Assembly (NCBI RefSeq): GCF_004297405.1
Contig: NZ_SCVC01000021.1
Span: forward strand, 62,001 to 126,000
Direction: 5' to 3'
Length of the DNA: 64,000 bases
Source: Reyranella sp.
Lineage (GTDB): Bacteria; Pseudomonadota; Alphaproteobacteria; Reyranellales; Reyranellaceae
Shown here: positions 55,839-64,000 of the stretch, piece after piece
How the letters are laid out: every line of letters starts with the position of its first letter
How positions within the stretch are numbered: the first letter of the stretch is position 1
The notes under the pieces: model-generated
The model's input: only the letters and a program-made list of their open reading frames with translations
What the model was told of the DNA's origin: nothing
Database searches by the model: none
Made by a program: the position numbers and the translations under genes

Positions 55839-56995
55839 ACATCATCACGCGGCTTTGCATCTCGGGCTATCGCTCCCTGCGCGATGTTCGGCTGGAGCTG
55901 GGACCGCTCACGGTCGTCACCGGCGCGAACGGCAGCGGCAAATCCAGTCTCTATCGCGCGTTGCGGCTGCTGGCCGATGTTGCGCAAGGCCGGATCATCC
56001 AATCGCTGGCGATCGAAGGCGGTCTGCCTTCGGCACTGTGGGCCGGGCCGGAGGCGTTCTCCCGTGCCATGAAGGCGGGCAATCAGCCGGTGCAAGGTTT
56101 GGTGCGCAAAGGGCCGGTCAGCCTGAAGCTGGGTTTCGCTTCTGAAGAATATGGTTATGCCATCGATCTCGGCATTCCAGTGCCCGTGCCGAGATCGCGC
56201 TTCGGCCGCGATCCCGAGATCAAGTCAGAGGCTTTGTGGACCGGCGTCGTCCTGGGACGCGCCAATGTCTTTGCGCAGCGCAAAGGGCCGTATGTGAGCC
56301 TGCGTGATCAGGAAGGAAGCTGGCGGGCGGCCTACGACAAGCTCGCGTCCTATGACAGCATGCTGACCCATTGCAGCAATCCCGACGATGGCGCCGAGCT
56401 GCTGTTGATGCGCGAGCATATGCGCGGCTGGCGCTTCTACGATCACTTCCGCACCGACAGCGATGCGCCGGCGCGACGGCCGCAGATCGGCACGCGCACG
56501 CCGGTGCTGGCGGCCGATGGCGCCGACCTCGCGGCTGCCATTGCGACGATTCAGGAAGTGGGTGCGAACGACGAACTCGACGCGGCGATTGCGGATGCCT
56601 TTCCGGGCGGTTCGATCGACGTTCGCGACGCCGAGGGACTTTTCGAGATCGAGATGAACCAGCATGGATTGCTGCGCTCGCTCAGGACCTCCGAACTCTC
56701 GGACGGCACCTTGCGCTACCTTCTTCTGGTTGCTGCTCTGCTGTCGCCGCGGCCGTCTCCGTTGATGATCCTCAACGAGCCGGAGACCAGCCTGCATCCC
56801 GATCTGCTGGCGCCATTGGCGCGATTGATCGCCAAGGCCTCCGAGCATTCCCAGGTCATTGTCGTCTCGCACGCAGCGACGCTGGTTTCCGCCTTGCACA
56901 AGGCAGGCGCTCGCCAGATCGTGCTTACCAAGAAGTTGGGCGAGACGGTCGTTCCCGACGATGAACGACCGGCCTGGAACTGGCCGACACGCTGA
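55835..56995 (+). CDS. AAA family ATPase (RecF/SMC-like, COG4637-like)
   Basis: 386 residues. Residues 1-60 hold an SMC/RecF N-lobe: CISGYRSLRDVRLELGPLTVVTGANGSGKSSLYRAL (partly shown) with Walker A GANGSGKS. The signature LSDGTLRYLLL lies near residue 290, Walker B LMILNEPETSLHPD near 310, and the switch His VVSHAATL near 345. No TOPRIM domain follows, so it is not an OLD nuclease. Related proteins are called 'predicted ATPases' of unknown role. It overlaps the membrane protein gene by ATGA and converges with the hydratase gene. Confidence 0.87.
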   Translation: MNIITRLCISGYRSLRDVRLELGPLTVVTGANGSGKSSLYRALRLLADVAQGRIIQSLAIEGGLPSALWAGPEAFSRAMKAGNQPVQGLVRKGPVSLKLGFASEEYGYAIDLGIPVPVPRSRFGRDPEIKSEALWTGVVLGRANVFAQRKGPYVSLRDQEGSWRAAYDKLASYDSMLTHCSNPDDGAELLLMREHMRGWRFYDHFRTDSDAPARRPQIGTRTPVLAADGADLAAAIATIQEVGANDELDAAIADAFPGGSIDVRDAEGLFEIEMNQHGLLRSLRTSELSDGTLRYLLLVAALLSPRPSPLMILNEPETSLHPDLLAPLARLIAKASEHSQVIVVSHAATLVSALHKAGARQIVLTKKLGETVVPDDERPAWNWPTR

Positions 56996-56998
56996 CAG

Positions 56999-57772
56999 TT
57001 ATTGGCCGACGGCCTCGCCATGGCGGCCGACACCCTGCACGAAGCGTCCTGCACCGGACTGGAAGCCCTGCGCGAAAGCGGCCTTGCTGCCTTCGATCTC
57101 GAGACGAATGGCAGCGTCTTCCGGCAAGTCCCACTGCTTGATCAGCGAGTCGCGATCTGAAAGCATGGCGATCTGTGGCAGTCCGGCGAGTTCGTGCGCC
57201 AGCCGCTCGGCTTCCTGGCGCGCTTCGCCTGCCTTCACGAGGCGGTTCACGAGGCCGATCGCGTGTGCCTCTTTGGCGTCGACGGCGCGGCCCGTCAGCA
57301 TCATGTCGAGGGCGCGGCTCTGGCCGATCAGACGCGGCAGGCGCACCGTGCAACCATTCGGCATCGGACCACCATAGCGGCGGCAGAACACACCGAAGAC
57401 CGCCGTCTCGTCGGCGACACGCAGGTCGCACCAGACAGCCAGTGCAAGGCCCGCGGCGACCGCGTGGCCCGAGACGCCGGCGATGACCGGTTTCTTCAAC
57501 ATGCGCTGGGTGACGCCCTTGTCTTCGCCCGCCCAGCAGAAGCCGAGCGCGGCGCCGCTCGCCAGCTCCTTGAGGTCGGCGCCAGCACAGAAGGTGCTGC
57601 CCTGGCCGGTGAGAACGGCCACCTTAGCCGTCTCGTCGGCCTCGAAGGCCATGAAGGCATCGTGCAACGCCTTCACTGTCGCGACCGTGCAGGCGTTTCG
57701 CGCCGCCGGCCGGTTGATGATCACGGTCGTCACCGGGCCGTTGCGTTCGACCAGAACGTCATTGCTTGTCAT
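56999..57772 (-). CDS. Enoyl-CoA hydratase/isomerase family protein
   Basis: 257 residues, the crotonase fold. It begins VLVERNGPVTTVIINRPAARNA; CoA-binding AGADLKEL is near 67-74, and GVSGHAVAAGLALAVWCDLRVAD (partly shown) forms the oxyanion hole. The catalytic Glu of classical hydratases is not obvious at the second site (FCRRYGGPMPNGC), so an isomerase or hydrolase variant is possible. The ATG has AAGGGAG upstream. A longer open frame through the next gene is a shadow. It lies 23 nt after the Bug-type binding protein gene. Confidence 0.9.
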   Translation of the reverse strand: MTSNDVLVERNGPVTTVIINRPAARNACTVATVKALHDAFMAFEADETAKVAVLTGQGSTFCAGADLKELASGAALGFCWAGEDKGVTQRMLKKPVIAGVSGHAVAAGLALAVWCDLRVADETAVFGVFCRRYGGPMPNGCTVRLPRLIGQSRALDMMLTGRAVDAKEAHAIGLVNRLVKAGEARQEAERLAHELAGLPQIAMLSDRDSLIKQWDLPEDAAIRLEIEGSKAAFAQGFQSGAGRFVQGVGRHGEAVGQ

Positions 57773-57795
57773 GCCGCAACTCCCTTTACGTGCGA

Positions 57796-58800
57796 TCAGT
57801 TGACGTCGAGCTTCAGCCCTTCCTTGTCGATGACACCCTTCCATTGCGCGATCTGGGCGGTGACGAACTGGGCGAACTGCTCGGGCGTTCCATAGGCCGG
57901 TGTGCTTGCCATGGTCGCGATGCGCTCCTTGGTCTTCGGGCTGTCGAGCCAGACCTTCATCTGGGCATTGAGCGAATCGACGATCGGCTTCGGCGTGCCA
58001 GCCGGGAGGAAGACGCCGAACCAGGTCGAGACGTCGAACGGCTTCAGCTCGGGCATGGTCTCGCAAATCGGCACCAGCTCGGGCGCCGCAGGACTCCGTT
58101 GTGCCGACGTCAGACCCAGTCCCCGGAGTTTGTTTGCGCGGATGAACTCGATGGAGGTGGTGAGATTGTCGAAGAAGAACTGCGTCACCCCCGCCGTCAA
58201 ATCGGCGAGCGCCGGTGCGGCGCCTCGATAGGGGACGTGTTCGGCTTTGGTGCCGGTGAGCTGGAGGAACCAGGCGGCGCTGAGGTGCGGTGACTGGCCG
58301 GTGCCGGACGAGGCATAGGAGGCCTTGCCGTTCTGCGCTTTCAGCCAGGCGACGAATTCTGGAATGGTCTTGGCCGGCACTGATGGGTGAACGACCAGCA
58401 CGTTGGGTGCGGTGATGGCGTTCGACACCGGGATCAGGCTCGCCGGTGTATAGGGCATGTTGCGATAGAGAGAGTAAGCAATCGCCTGCGGGCCGATATT
58501 GCCCATCAGGATGGTGTAGCCATCGGGCTTCGACTTCACGACTTCGGTCGAACCGATCACGCCACCGGCACCCGACTTGTTGTCGACGACACAGGACTGG
58601 CCCCACGCTTCCTGGAGATGGGCGGCCAGCAGACGGCCCATGATGTCCGTGCCGCCGCCCGGTGCAGCCGGAACGACGACGCGCACACCTTGAGTCGGTG
58701 TCCAAGGAGCTTGTGCGCGCGAGCTGGCTGGTAGCAGCGCGGCGGCCGGCAGTGCGCTAGCTGCGACCAGGGCAGCACGACGTGTAAGGTGACGAGTCAT
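57796..58800 (-). CDS. Tripartite tricarboxylate transporter substrate-binding protein (Bug family)
   Basis: 334 residues. A signal with Arg-Arg (HLTRRAALVAASALP, ending SSRAQ) is followed by the Bug fold: VRVVVPAAPGGGTDIMGRLLA, VVDNKSGAGGVIGSTEVVKS and DGYTILMGN (each partial). It is a periplasmic binder, often for carboxylates, delivering to TctAB permeases, which are absent here; orphan Bug proteins are common in such genomes. Its neighbour is an enoyl-CoA hydratase-like gene, so the ligand may be an organic acid entering CoA-linked breakdown. Confidence 0.93.
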   Translation of the reverse strand: MTRHLTRRAALVAASALPAAALLPASSRAQAPWTPTQGVRVVVPAAPGGGTDIMGRLLAAHLQEAWGQSCVVDNKSGAGGVIGSTEVVKSKPDGYTILMGNIGPQAIAYSLYRNMPYTPASLIPVSNAITAPNVLVVHPSVPAKTIPEFVAWLKAQNGKASYASSGTGQSPHLSAAWFLQLTGTKAEHVPYRGAAPALADLTAGVTQFFFDNLTTSIEFIRANKLRGLGLTSAQRSPAAPELVPICETMPELKPFDVSTWFGVFLPAGTPKPIVDSLNAQMKVWLDSPKTKERIATMASTPAYGTPEQFAQFVTAQIAQWKGVIDKEGLKLDVN

Positions 58801-58919
58801 TGATTTCCTCCCGTTGTCATTTTCTCGTTGCTCTTCTCATGCGCCGGTCGAAGCGACATGGCACGCTCGATGAGAGATTTGTTCCGCCTTGTGGCAATTT
58901 TCAGTTCGGCGGGGCGCGA

Positions 58920-59843
58920 TTACGGCCAGCGCACCTCCGGCGGCAGCGACATCAGGATCGCCTCGACATTGCCGCCGGTCATAAGGCCGAACTTGGTGCC
59001 GCGATCGTGGAGCAGATTGAATTCGACGTAGCGTCCGCGCCGCGTGAGCTGATGGGTACGCTCGGCCTCGGTCCAGGACTCGTTCATGTGGCGACGTACC
59101 AGCTTGGGATAGATATCGAGGAAGGCCGTACCGATATCACGCGTGAACGCGAAGTCACGCGCATGGTCGCCGCTGTCGAGATAGTCGTAGAAGATGCCGC
59201 CGACGCCGCGCGCCTCGTTGCGATGCGGCAGGAAGAAGTATTCGTCGCACCATTCCTTGAAGCGCTGATAGTAGGTCGCGTCGTGCGCGTCGCAGGCAGC
59301 GCGCAGCGTGGTGTGGAAATCTCTTGTATCCGGGGCATGCGGCACCATCGGCGTCAGATCGGCGCCACCACCGAACCAGCTCCGCGTGGTCACGATGAAC
59401 CGCGTATTCATATGCACCGCCGGCACCTTGGGCGACTGCATGTGGGCGACCAGCGAGATGCCGGAGGCGAAGAAGCGCGGATCCTGGTTGGCGCCGGGGA
59501 TCTGATTGCGGAACTCCGGGCTGAACTCGCCGAACACGGTCGAGACGTTGACGCCCACCTTTTCGAAGACTCGGCCGCGCATCAGCGCCATGGTGCCGCC
59601 ACCACGGTCTTCGCCGTTCGGTCCCTTGTCGCGCTGCCAGGGCTTGCGCTCGAAGCGGCCTGCCGGCTTGTCGCGATGCGTGCCCTCGTGTTCAGCCTCG
59701 ATCTTCTCGAAGGTGGCGCAGATCCTGTCGCGCAACCCTTCGAACCAGGTCCGCGCCTCGGTCTTGCGTTGGGTCACGGTCAGGTCGTCGGGCAGCGGAG
59801 AGGGGCCTTGGGGGCCGGTGGCGTGGCGGGCGGGCTGGGTCAT
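58920..59843 (-). CDS. hemF: Oxygen-dependent coproporphyrinogen III oxidase
   Basis: 307 residues, full length. Signature segments are [28 protein letters not shown] (with the metal-linked His), [13 protein letters not shown] and [14 protein letters not shown] (partly shown). It converts coproporphyrinogen III to protoporphyrinogen IX for heme, fitting the cytochrome bc1 operon nearby. The ATG overlaps the trmL stop (ATGA). No anaerobic hemN is seen here. Confidence 0.96.
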   Translation of the reverse strand: MTQPARHATGPQGPSPLPDDLTVTQRKTEARTWFEGLRDRICATFEKIEAEHEGTHRDKPAGRFERKPWQRDKGPNGEDRGGGTMALMRGRVFEKVGVNVSTVFGEFSPEFRNQIPGANQDPRFFASGISLVAHMQSPKVPAVHMNTRFIVTTRSWFGGGADLTPMVPHAPDTRDFHTTLRAACDAHDATYYQRFKEWCDEYFFLPHRNEARGVGGIFYDYLDSGDHARDFAFTRDIGTAFLDIYPKLVRRHMNESWTEAERTHQLTRRGRYVEFNLLHDRGTKFGLMTGGNVEAILMSLPPEVRWP

Positions 59844-60298
59844 GCGAGGTCTTGGAATCCCGAGGTCTGGCGAAGCGCCTCGCTCAATACCATCGCGCCT
59901 GCCAGCGCGACATTGAGCGAACGTGCGCCCTTTTTGAGCGGCACGCGGACCCTGAGCCCGGCTGCGTCATGCACGTCGGCCGGAACGCCGGCGCTCTCGC
60001 GGCCGAGCAGCAGGATGTCGTCAGCCTCGAAGCGGGCCTGAGGCAGGGGGACGGCGCCAGCCGTGGTCAGCAGGACGAGCCGTCCGCCGGGCCGATCTCG
60101 CTGGAACGCCGCCCAGGAAGCGTGCCGAACCAGGGTCGCCAGATCGTAATAGTCCATGGACGCCCGCCGCATCCGCTTGTCGTCGACCGGGAAGCCGCAG
60201 GGTTCGATGATGTGCAGTGGGACGTCTAGGCACGCCGAGAGGCGGATGAAGGCACCAAGGTTCTGCGGGATGTCGGGCTCGAAGAGGGCCAGTTGCAT
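59840..60298 (-). CDS. trmL: tRNA (cytidine(34)-2'-O)-methyltransferase
   Basis: 152 residues, the minimal SPOUT enzyme. Landmarks are [21 protein letters not shown] at the N-terminus (asparagine of IPQN), [14 protein letters not shown] in the middle and the knot segment [26 protein letters not shown] (partly shown). It 2'-O-methylates the wobble position of tRNA-Leu. The gene is translationally coupled to hemF and diverges from petA across 154 nt. Confidence 0.94.
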   Translation of the reverse strand: MQLALFEPDIPQNLGAFIRLSACLDVPLHIIEPCGFPVDDKRMRRASMDYYDLATLVRHASWAAFQRDRPGGRLVLLTTAGAVPLPQARFEADDILLLGRESAGVPADVHDAAGLRVRVPLKKGARSLNVALAGAMVLSEALRQTSGFQDLA

Positions 60299-60386
60299 GG
60301 CCCTTGTATCCTCGTCCGCGTCGCGGAAGCCCGATGCGGCACGCTGTCACAGAACGCCGCCTTTCGGGACTGCGACCAACAGAGCC

Positions 60387-60416
60387 TTGAAACATAAGGG
60401 GCTTTCGCGGTTTAAA
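60387..60416 (+). promoter_or_regulatory. Possible promoter of petABC
   Basis: TTGAAA (60387-60392) and TTTAAA (60411-60416) are 18 nt apart in the gap between trmL and petA, about 37 nt before the petA start. The A/T-rich boxes stand out in this GC-rich gap, but no start-site evidence exists. Confidence 0.35.
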
Positions 60417-60452
60417 GGCCCCATCTCCTCGGGGGGATGGAAGAGAGAAATC

Positions 60453-61019
60453 ATGGCGTCTTCAAGCATTCCAGCTGGCGGGCACAGCGACCCGACCCGG
60501 CGCGACTTCCTCATGGTCGCGACGGGCGCCCTTGCCGGCGTCGGTGCAGCGGCCACCGCGTGGCCCTTCATCAACAACCTCAATCCCGCCGCCGACACGC
60601 TCGCGCTGTCGACCATCGAGGTGAACGTCACCCCGATCCAGGTCGGCCAGGCTGTCACCGTGAAGTGGCGCGGCAAGCCGGTATTCATCCGGCACCGCAC
60701 GCCGGAAGAGATCAAGGAAGCCGAGGCGGTGCCGCTGTCGGCCCTGCCAGATCCGCAGACCGACAATTCGCGTGTCACCGACACTGCCAAGAAGGTCCGC
60801 CCGGAATGGCTGATCATGATCGGTGTCTGCACCCATCTCGGCTGCGTGCCGCTCGGCAACAAGCCGGGCGACCCGAAGGGCGAGTACGGTGGCTGGTTCT
60901 GCCCCTGCCACGGCTCGAGCTACGACACGTCTGGACGCATTCGTAAGGGACCGGCACCGAAGAACCTCGTGGTTCCAGAGTACCTGTTCTCGACCGATAG
61001 CCTCGTTCGCATCGGCTGA
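60453..61019 (+). CDS. petA: Cytochrome bc1 Rieske iron-sulfur subunit
   Basis: 188 residues. A twin-arginine signal-anchor (Arg16-Arg17, [16 protein letters not shown]) gives one membrane helix at about 18-38. The Rieske cluster is complete: Cys126-Thr-His128 and Cys150-Pro-Cys152-His153, with Cys131 and Cys152 for the disulfide. It carries electrons from ubiquinol to cytochrome c1. It is the first gene of petABC. The chosen ATG follows GAAGAGAG; the open frame further upstream is not coding. Confidence 0.97.
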   Translation: MASSSIPAGGHSDPTRRDFLMVATGALAGVGAAATAWPFINNLNPAADTLALSTIEVNVTPIQVGQAVTVKWRGKPVFIRHRTPEEIKEAEAVPLSALPDPQTDNSRVTDTAKKVRPEWLIMIGVCTHLGCVPLGNKPGDPKGEYGGWFCPCHGSSYDTSGRIRKGPAPKNLVVPEYLFSTDSLVRIG

Positions 61020-61063
61020 TCGACGTCGATCGCCCGCCACTGATCTCGCTGGAGTTCACAGCA

Positions 61064-62299
61064 ATGGCTTCGTCACACGGCACGCCGCCGGTCTTCAATA
61101 ACAAGGTGGTCGCCTGGATCGATCACCGCCTGCCGATCTTCTCGTATATCGAGAAGGAGTATCACACCTTCCCGACGCCCCGGAATTTCAACTACTTCTG
61201 GAATTTCGGCGCGATCGCCACGGTGATGCTGGTCCTCATGATCGCGACGGGCATTGTGCTGGCGACCAACTACACGCCGCATGTGCTGATGGCCTTCGAC
61301 TCGGTGGAGCGTATCGACCGTGACGTGCCGCAGGGCTGGCTGATCCGCGACCTGCATATGAACGGCGCGTCGTTCTTCTTCATCGCCGTCTACATTCATA
61401 TCTTCCGCGGCATGTACTACGGCTCCTACAAGGCGCCGCGCGAACTGCTGTGGATCCTGGGTGTCGTCATTTTCCTGCTGATGATGGCCACGGCCTTCAT
61501 GGGCTACGTGCTGCCGTGGGGCCAGATGAGCTTCTGGGGCGCCACCGTCATCACCAACCTGTTCTCCGCCATCCCGGTGGTCGGCGAGTCGATCGTGACC
61601 TGGCTGTGGGGCGGCTTCGCCGTCGACAACCCGACGCTCAACCGCTTCTTCGCCCTGCACTACCTGCTGCCGTTCGTCATCGTGGCCGTCGTGGCGCTGC
61701 ACGTCGTGGCGCTGCACATCCACGGCTCGAACAACCCGACCGGCATCGACCCGAAGGGCCCGCAGGACACCGTTCCCTTTCATCCGTACTACACGATGAA
61801 GGACGGCTTCGGCGTGATGGTCTTCCTGATCATCTATGCCGCCTTCGTCTTCTTCGCGCCCGACTACATGGGCCATCCGGACAACTACATCCCGGCCGAC
61901 CCGCTGGTGACACCGGCGCATATCGTGCCCGAATGGTACTTCCTGCCGTTCTACGCGATCCTGCGCGCCATTCCGGACAAGCTCGGCGGCGTGCTCGCCA
62001 TGTTCGGCGCCATCGCCGTGCTGTTCATCCTGCCCTGGCTCGACACCTCGCGCGTCCGGTCGGCCACGTTCCGGCCGATCTACAAGTGGTTCATGATGGT
62101 GCTGGTGGTCGACGTGATCGTCCTGGGCTTCTGCGGCGCCAACCCGCCGGAAGGCTTCTGGGTGCCGCTGTCGCAGCTCGCCACGCTCTATTACTTCTTC
62201 CACTTCCTCATTCTGCTGCCGGTCTTGGGCAAGATCGAACGGCCGTTGCCATTGCCGCCCAGCATCGCCGACGCGGTGCTCAAGAAGAAGGCGGTGTAA
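61064..62299 (+). CDS. petB: Cytochrome b of the bc1 complex
   Basis: 411 residues with eight or nine helices. Heme-ligand His pairs lie in helices B and D ([21 protein letters not shown] and [24 protein letters not shown]; each partly shown). The ubiquinol-site motif appears as [18 protein letters not shown] in place of plain PEWY. It spans the membrane and hosts the Q cycle. petA precedes it by 44 nt and petC follows by 5 nt. Confidence 0.97.
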   Translation: MASSHGTPPVFNNKVVAWIDHRLPIFSYIEKEYHTFPTPRNFNYFWNFGAIATVMLVLMIATGIVLATNYTPHVLMAFDSVERIDRDVPQGWLIRDLHMNGASFFFIAVYIHIFRGMYYGSYKAPRELLWILGVVIFLLMMATAFMGYVLPWGQMSFWGATVITNLFSAIPVVGESIVTWLWGGFAVDNPTLNRFFALHYLLPFVIVAVVALHVVALHIHGSNNPTGIDPKGPQDTVPFHPYYTMKDGFGVMVFLIIYAAFVFFAPDYMGHPDNYIPADPLVTPAHIVPEWYFLPFYAILRAIPDKLGGVLAMFGAIAVLFILPWLDTSRVRSATFRPIYKWFMMVLVVDVIVLGFCGANPPEGFWVPLSQLATLYYFFHFLILLPVLGKIERPLPLPPSIADAVLKKKAV

Positions 62300-62304
62300 G
62301 AGCC

Positions 62305-63087
62305 ATGCGTAAGCTACTTGCCACGGGTGCCATCGCACTCGCAGCCCTCGCCACCGGCGCGGTCGCTATCGCGGCCGGCACGACGGAGCAGCCGCCACAG
62401 AAGAAGTGGCATTTCCAGGGGCCGTTCGGCACGTTCGATCGCGCGGCCGCCCAGCGCGGCTATCAGGTCTATCAAGAGGTCTGCGCGGCCTGCCATTCGC
62501 TGCAGCTCCTGGCCTATCGCAACCTGATGGAACTCGGTCTTACCGAGAACCAGGTGAAGGATCTGATCAAGGACATCACCGTCCCCGATCTCAACGATGA
62601 CGGCCAGCCGATCGACCGGCCCGCCCGCCCGTCGGACCGCTTCAAGAAGCCGTTCCCGAACCAGGCTGCCGCCGCTGCCGCCAATAACGGCAAGGCGCCG
62701 CCCGACCTCAGCGTCATCGTCAAGGCGCGCGCGGATGGCCCGAACTACCTCCACGGCCTGCTCACCGGCTATGTCCCCTACGACAAGCTGACGCCCGAGC
62801 AGATCAAGGAGTTCGCAGTCACCAAGGACGACAACTTCAACAAGTACTTCCCGGGCCACAAGATCGCCATGGCGGCGCCGCTGGCGGACGACAAGGTGAC
62901 CTACGCCGACGGCACCAAGGCAACGACCGACCAGGAAGCATCCGACGTCGTCGAGTTCCTGGCTTGGGCGTCCGAGCCGCACATGGAAGACCGCAAGCGC
63001 ACGGGCGTGCGGGTCATCCTGTTCCTGCTGGCGCTGGCGGGATTCATGTACGCCGTGAAGCGTATGGTGTGGTCCGACAAGCACTGA
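62305..63087 (+). CDS. petC: Cytochrome c1 of the bc1 complex
   Basis: 260 residues. A signal peptide (1-24) is followed by heme-binding Cys60-Ala-Ala-Cys63-His64, an axial Met in HKIAMAAPL near residue 190, and a C-terminal anchor (GVRVILFLLALAGFMYAVKRMVW, partly shown). The PDLSVIVKAR and GLLTGY segments are typical. It passes electrons to soluble or membrane cytochrome c. The ATG is 5 nt after the petB stop, and a strong terminator follows. Confidence 0.96.
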   Translation: MRKLLATGAIALAALATGAVAIAAGTTEQPPQKKWHFQGPFGTFDRAAAQRGYQVYQEVCAACHSLQLLAYRNLMELGLTENQVKDLIKDITVPDLNDDGQPIDRPARPSDRFKKPFPNQAAAAAANNGKAPPDLSVIVKARADGPNYLHGLLTGYVPYDKLTPEQIKEFAVTKDDNFNKYFPGHKIAMAAPLADDKVTYADGTKATTDQEASDVVEFLAWASEPHMEDRKRTGVRVILFLLALAGFMYAVKRMVWSDKH

Positions 63088-63109
63088 GGTTCAGCACCTC
63101 TCGAATAGC

Positions 63110-63144
63110 AAAGCCCCATACTTCAGGTATGGGGCTTTTTCTTT
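63110..63144 (+). terminator. Terminator of petABC
   Basis: AAAGCCCCATAC (63110-63121) pairs perfectly with GTATGGGGCTTT (63127-63138) around a 5-nt loop, followed by TTCTTT. It is the cleanest intrinsic terminator in the window, 22 nt past the petC stop. Confidence 0.92.
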
Positions 63145-63273
63145 GGGTGTCGGTCCTTATCGAAGGATGAGGAAACCATGCGAACCGATAATTCACCGAT
63201 CGTGCGACTACACCCTTGATCGCCGGGGTGTTCATCCTACTTCCAAGTGACGTCCACTACCCAGGAGGGCGTC

Positions 63274-63675
63274 ATGTGTGACTACTCGTTGGAGCTTTAT
63301 CGTTCACGTCCTGCGACTGAAGACGAGCAATACACGCTTCGCCGCTTCCCCAGCGGCACCATGGGCTTCACGGCCGCCCGCGACTGCGAAACCGCCGTGT
63401 GCATCCCAGCCGATGCCCGGCTGCGGCTGGAAGGTATCGGTGAGGCCGTGCAGCAGGCCTACGCTGTAGGGCAGACCGAGGAAGTGGTGATGACACGCGT
63501 GGAAGGCGGCGCCTACGCGCACAAGGATGCCGTGAAGTTCTCGAACGGTAGGGAAGTTCTGCTTCAGAGCTTCAATGCCGGCGTCACGGCCGAGGTCATT
63601 GCCTTCACATCTGATCTTACGGACGTTACCGAAGTCCGTCGTTGGCGGTCGCCAGCCGATCTGGTCGACGCCTGA
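63274..63675 (+). CDS. Conserved protein of unknown function (MCDYSLE type)
   Basis: 133 residues from an ATG preceded by AGGAGG. The start MCDYSLELYRSRPA is one I have seen in uncharacterised alphaproteobacterial proteins. No signal peptide or membrane helix is present. It contains two Cys in RDCETAVCIPADA and ends RRWRSPADLVDA. The fold is probably mostly beta. A GTG-like frame start at 63247 is unsupported. It is convergent with the lyase gene; a near-perfect hairpin (63692-63720) covers the lyase stop. Confidence 0.75.
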   Translation: MCDYSLELYRSRPATEDEQYTLRRFPSGTMGFTAARDCETAVCIPADARLRLEGIGEAVQQAYAVGQTEEVVMTRVEGGAYAHKDAVKFSNGREVLLQSFNAGVTAEVIAFTSDLTDVTEVRRWRSPADLVDA

Positions 63676-63705
63676 GCAAACACCCTATGAGCTCAGGAGG
63701 GCGAT

Positions 63706-64000
63706 CTAAGCCTTCCTGAGCCGGCGGTGTTCGATGGCTTCGTAGCGTTGGATCAGGCGACGAGCCCGGTCGATTACCGGGATGTCGATCATTTTGCCAT
63801 CGACTGAGAAAGAGCCGCGGCCCTCAGCTGCGGCTTTCTCGTCGGCCGCGATCAGCTTGCGGGCATAAGCCACTTCTTCGGCCTCCGGCGTGAAAGCCTC
63901 GTTGAGCGCCTGCACGAGGCCGGGGTGAATGCAGGTGCCGCCGGAGAAGCCGAAACGGCGCGCCCGGACGGCGCTCTTCTTGTAGGCCTCGGGGTCGGAG
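63706..64000 (-). CDS. HpcH/HpaI aldolase/citrate lyase family protein (CitE-like), 3' part
   Basis: The frame is open to the window edge, so only about 97 C-terminal residues are visible. They read RARRFGFSGGTCIHPGLVQALNEAF (partly shown), the CitE/MCL signature near the C-terminus, then EVAYARKLIAADEKAAAEGRGSF and VIDRARRLIQRY. These enzymes cleave citramalyl-, malyl- or related CoA esters. The subtype cannot be told without the active-site half. A hairpin at 63692-63720 spans its stop but has no T-run. Confidence 0.88.
   Translation of the reverse strand, partial: SDPEAYKKSAVRARRFGFSGGTCIHPGLVQALNEAFTPEAEEVAYARKLIAADEKAAAEGRGSFSVDGKMIDIPVIDRARRLIQRYEAIEHRRLRKA

Overview
The window is high-GC DNA (about two-thirds G+C by eye) packed with genes on both strands. 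It has several marks of an alphaproteobacterium: a fused indolepyruvate:ferredoxin oxidoreductase, a split petABC cytochrome bc1 operon, periplasmic binding proteins of the ABC_sub_bind and Bug families, a MoxR/DUF58/DUF4159 cluster, and a DUF6111 gene beside cca. The gene mix resembles Reyranella-type soil or water Rhodospirillales/Hyphomicrobiales, but that genus-level idea is inference only. Most of the window reads as ordinary chromosome. One small tRNA-linked insertion (19.5-22.1 kb) and a pair of perfect palindromes (17.85-17.96 kb) stand out.

Layout. 0-5 kb: end of a P1 peptidase, a DUF5993-DsbB pair, a SnoaL-like protein, a patatin lipoprotein and a CPA2 antiporter fused to stress-protein domains. 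5-13.5 kb: a small GatC/AtzG-position protein coupled to an amidase, a flavin monooxygenase, a GNAT enzyme, a methyltransferase, a CadC-like TPR regulator and a peptide-type ABC binding protein. 13.5-19.5 kb: amidohydrolase, Lon with a translationally coupled Hsp20, EamA exporter, DUF4864 protein and tRNA-Arg(ACG). 19.5-22.1 kb: an islet bounded by the tRNA 3' half and a 40/42-bp copy of it, carrying an S8 peptidase without a signal peptide and a 129-residue partner. 22-29.5 kb: a binding protein paired with a sensor cyclase, a tautomerase/TetR/SDR locus with two matching operators, AroE-like enzyme, peroxiredoxin and YqgE.

29.6-38.8 kb: fused indolepyruvate oxidoreductase, UspA, and a HAD-RecX-ArsC-cyclase-TPR gene run in which the cyclase has a multi-helix membrane anchor plus a [2Fe-2S] domain. 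38.8-42.3 kb: SxtJ, a 50-residue DUF5989 protein and a NodU/CmcH carbamoyltransferase, followed by a quinone reductase. 42.3-46.4 kb: OmpA-like protein, chromene-carboxylate isomerase, two SDRs and a pirin. 46.4-53.3 kb: MoxR-DUF58-DUF4159-VWA operon. 53.3-57 kb: CoA pyrophosphatase, DUF6111, CCA-adding enzyme, a membrane protein and an SMC-like ATPase, in a tightly coupled array. 57-64 kb: enoyl-CoA hydratase with a Bug binding protein, trmL-hemF, petABC with a clear terminator, a small conserved protein and the end of a CitE-like lyase.

The best candidates for something not well described are the S8-peptidase islet, the redox-type membrane cyclase, the SxtJ-DUF5989-carbamoyltransferase unit, and the binding-protein/cyclase pair. 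None can be called new from sequence alone.
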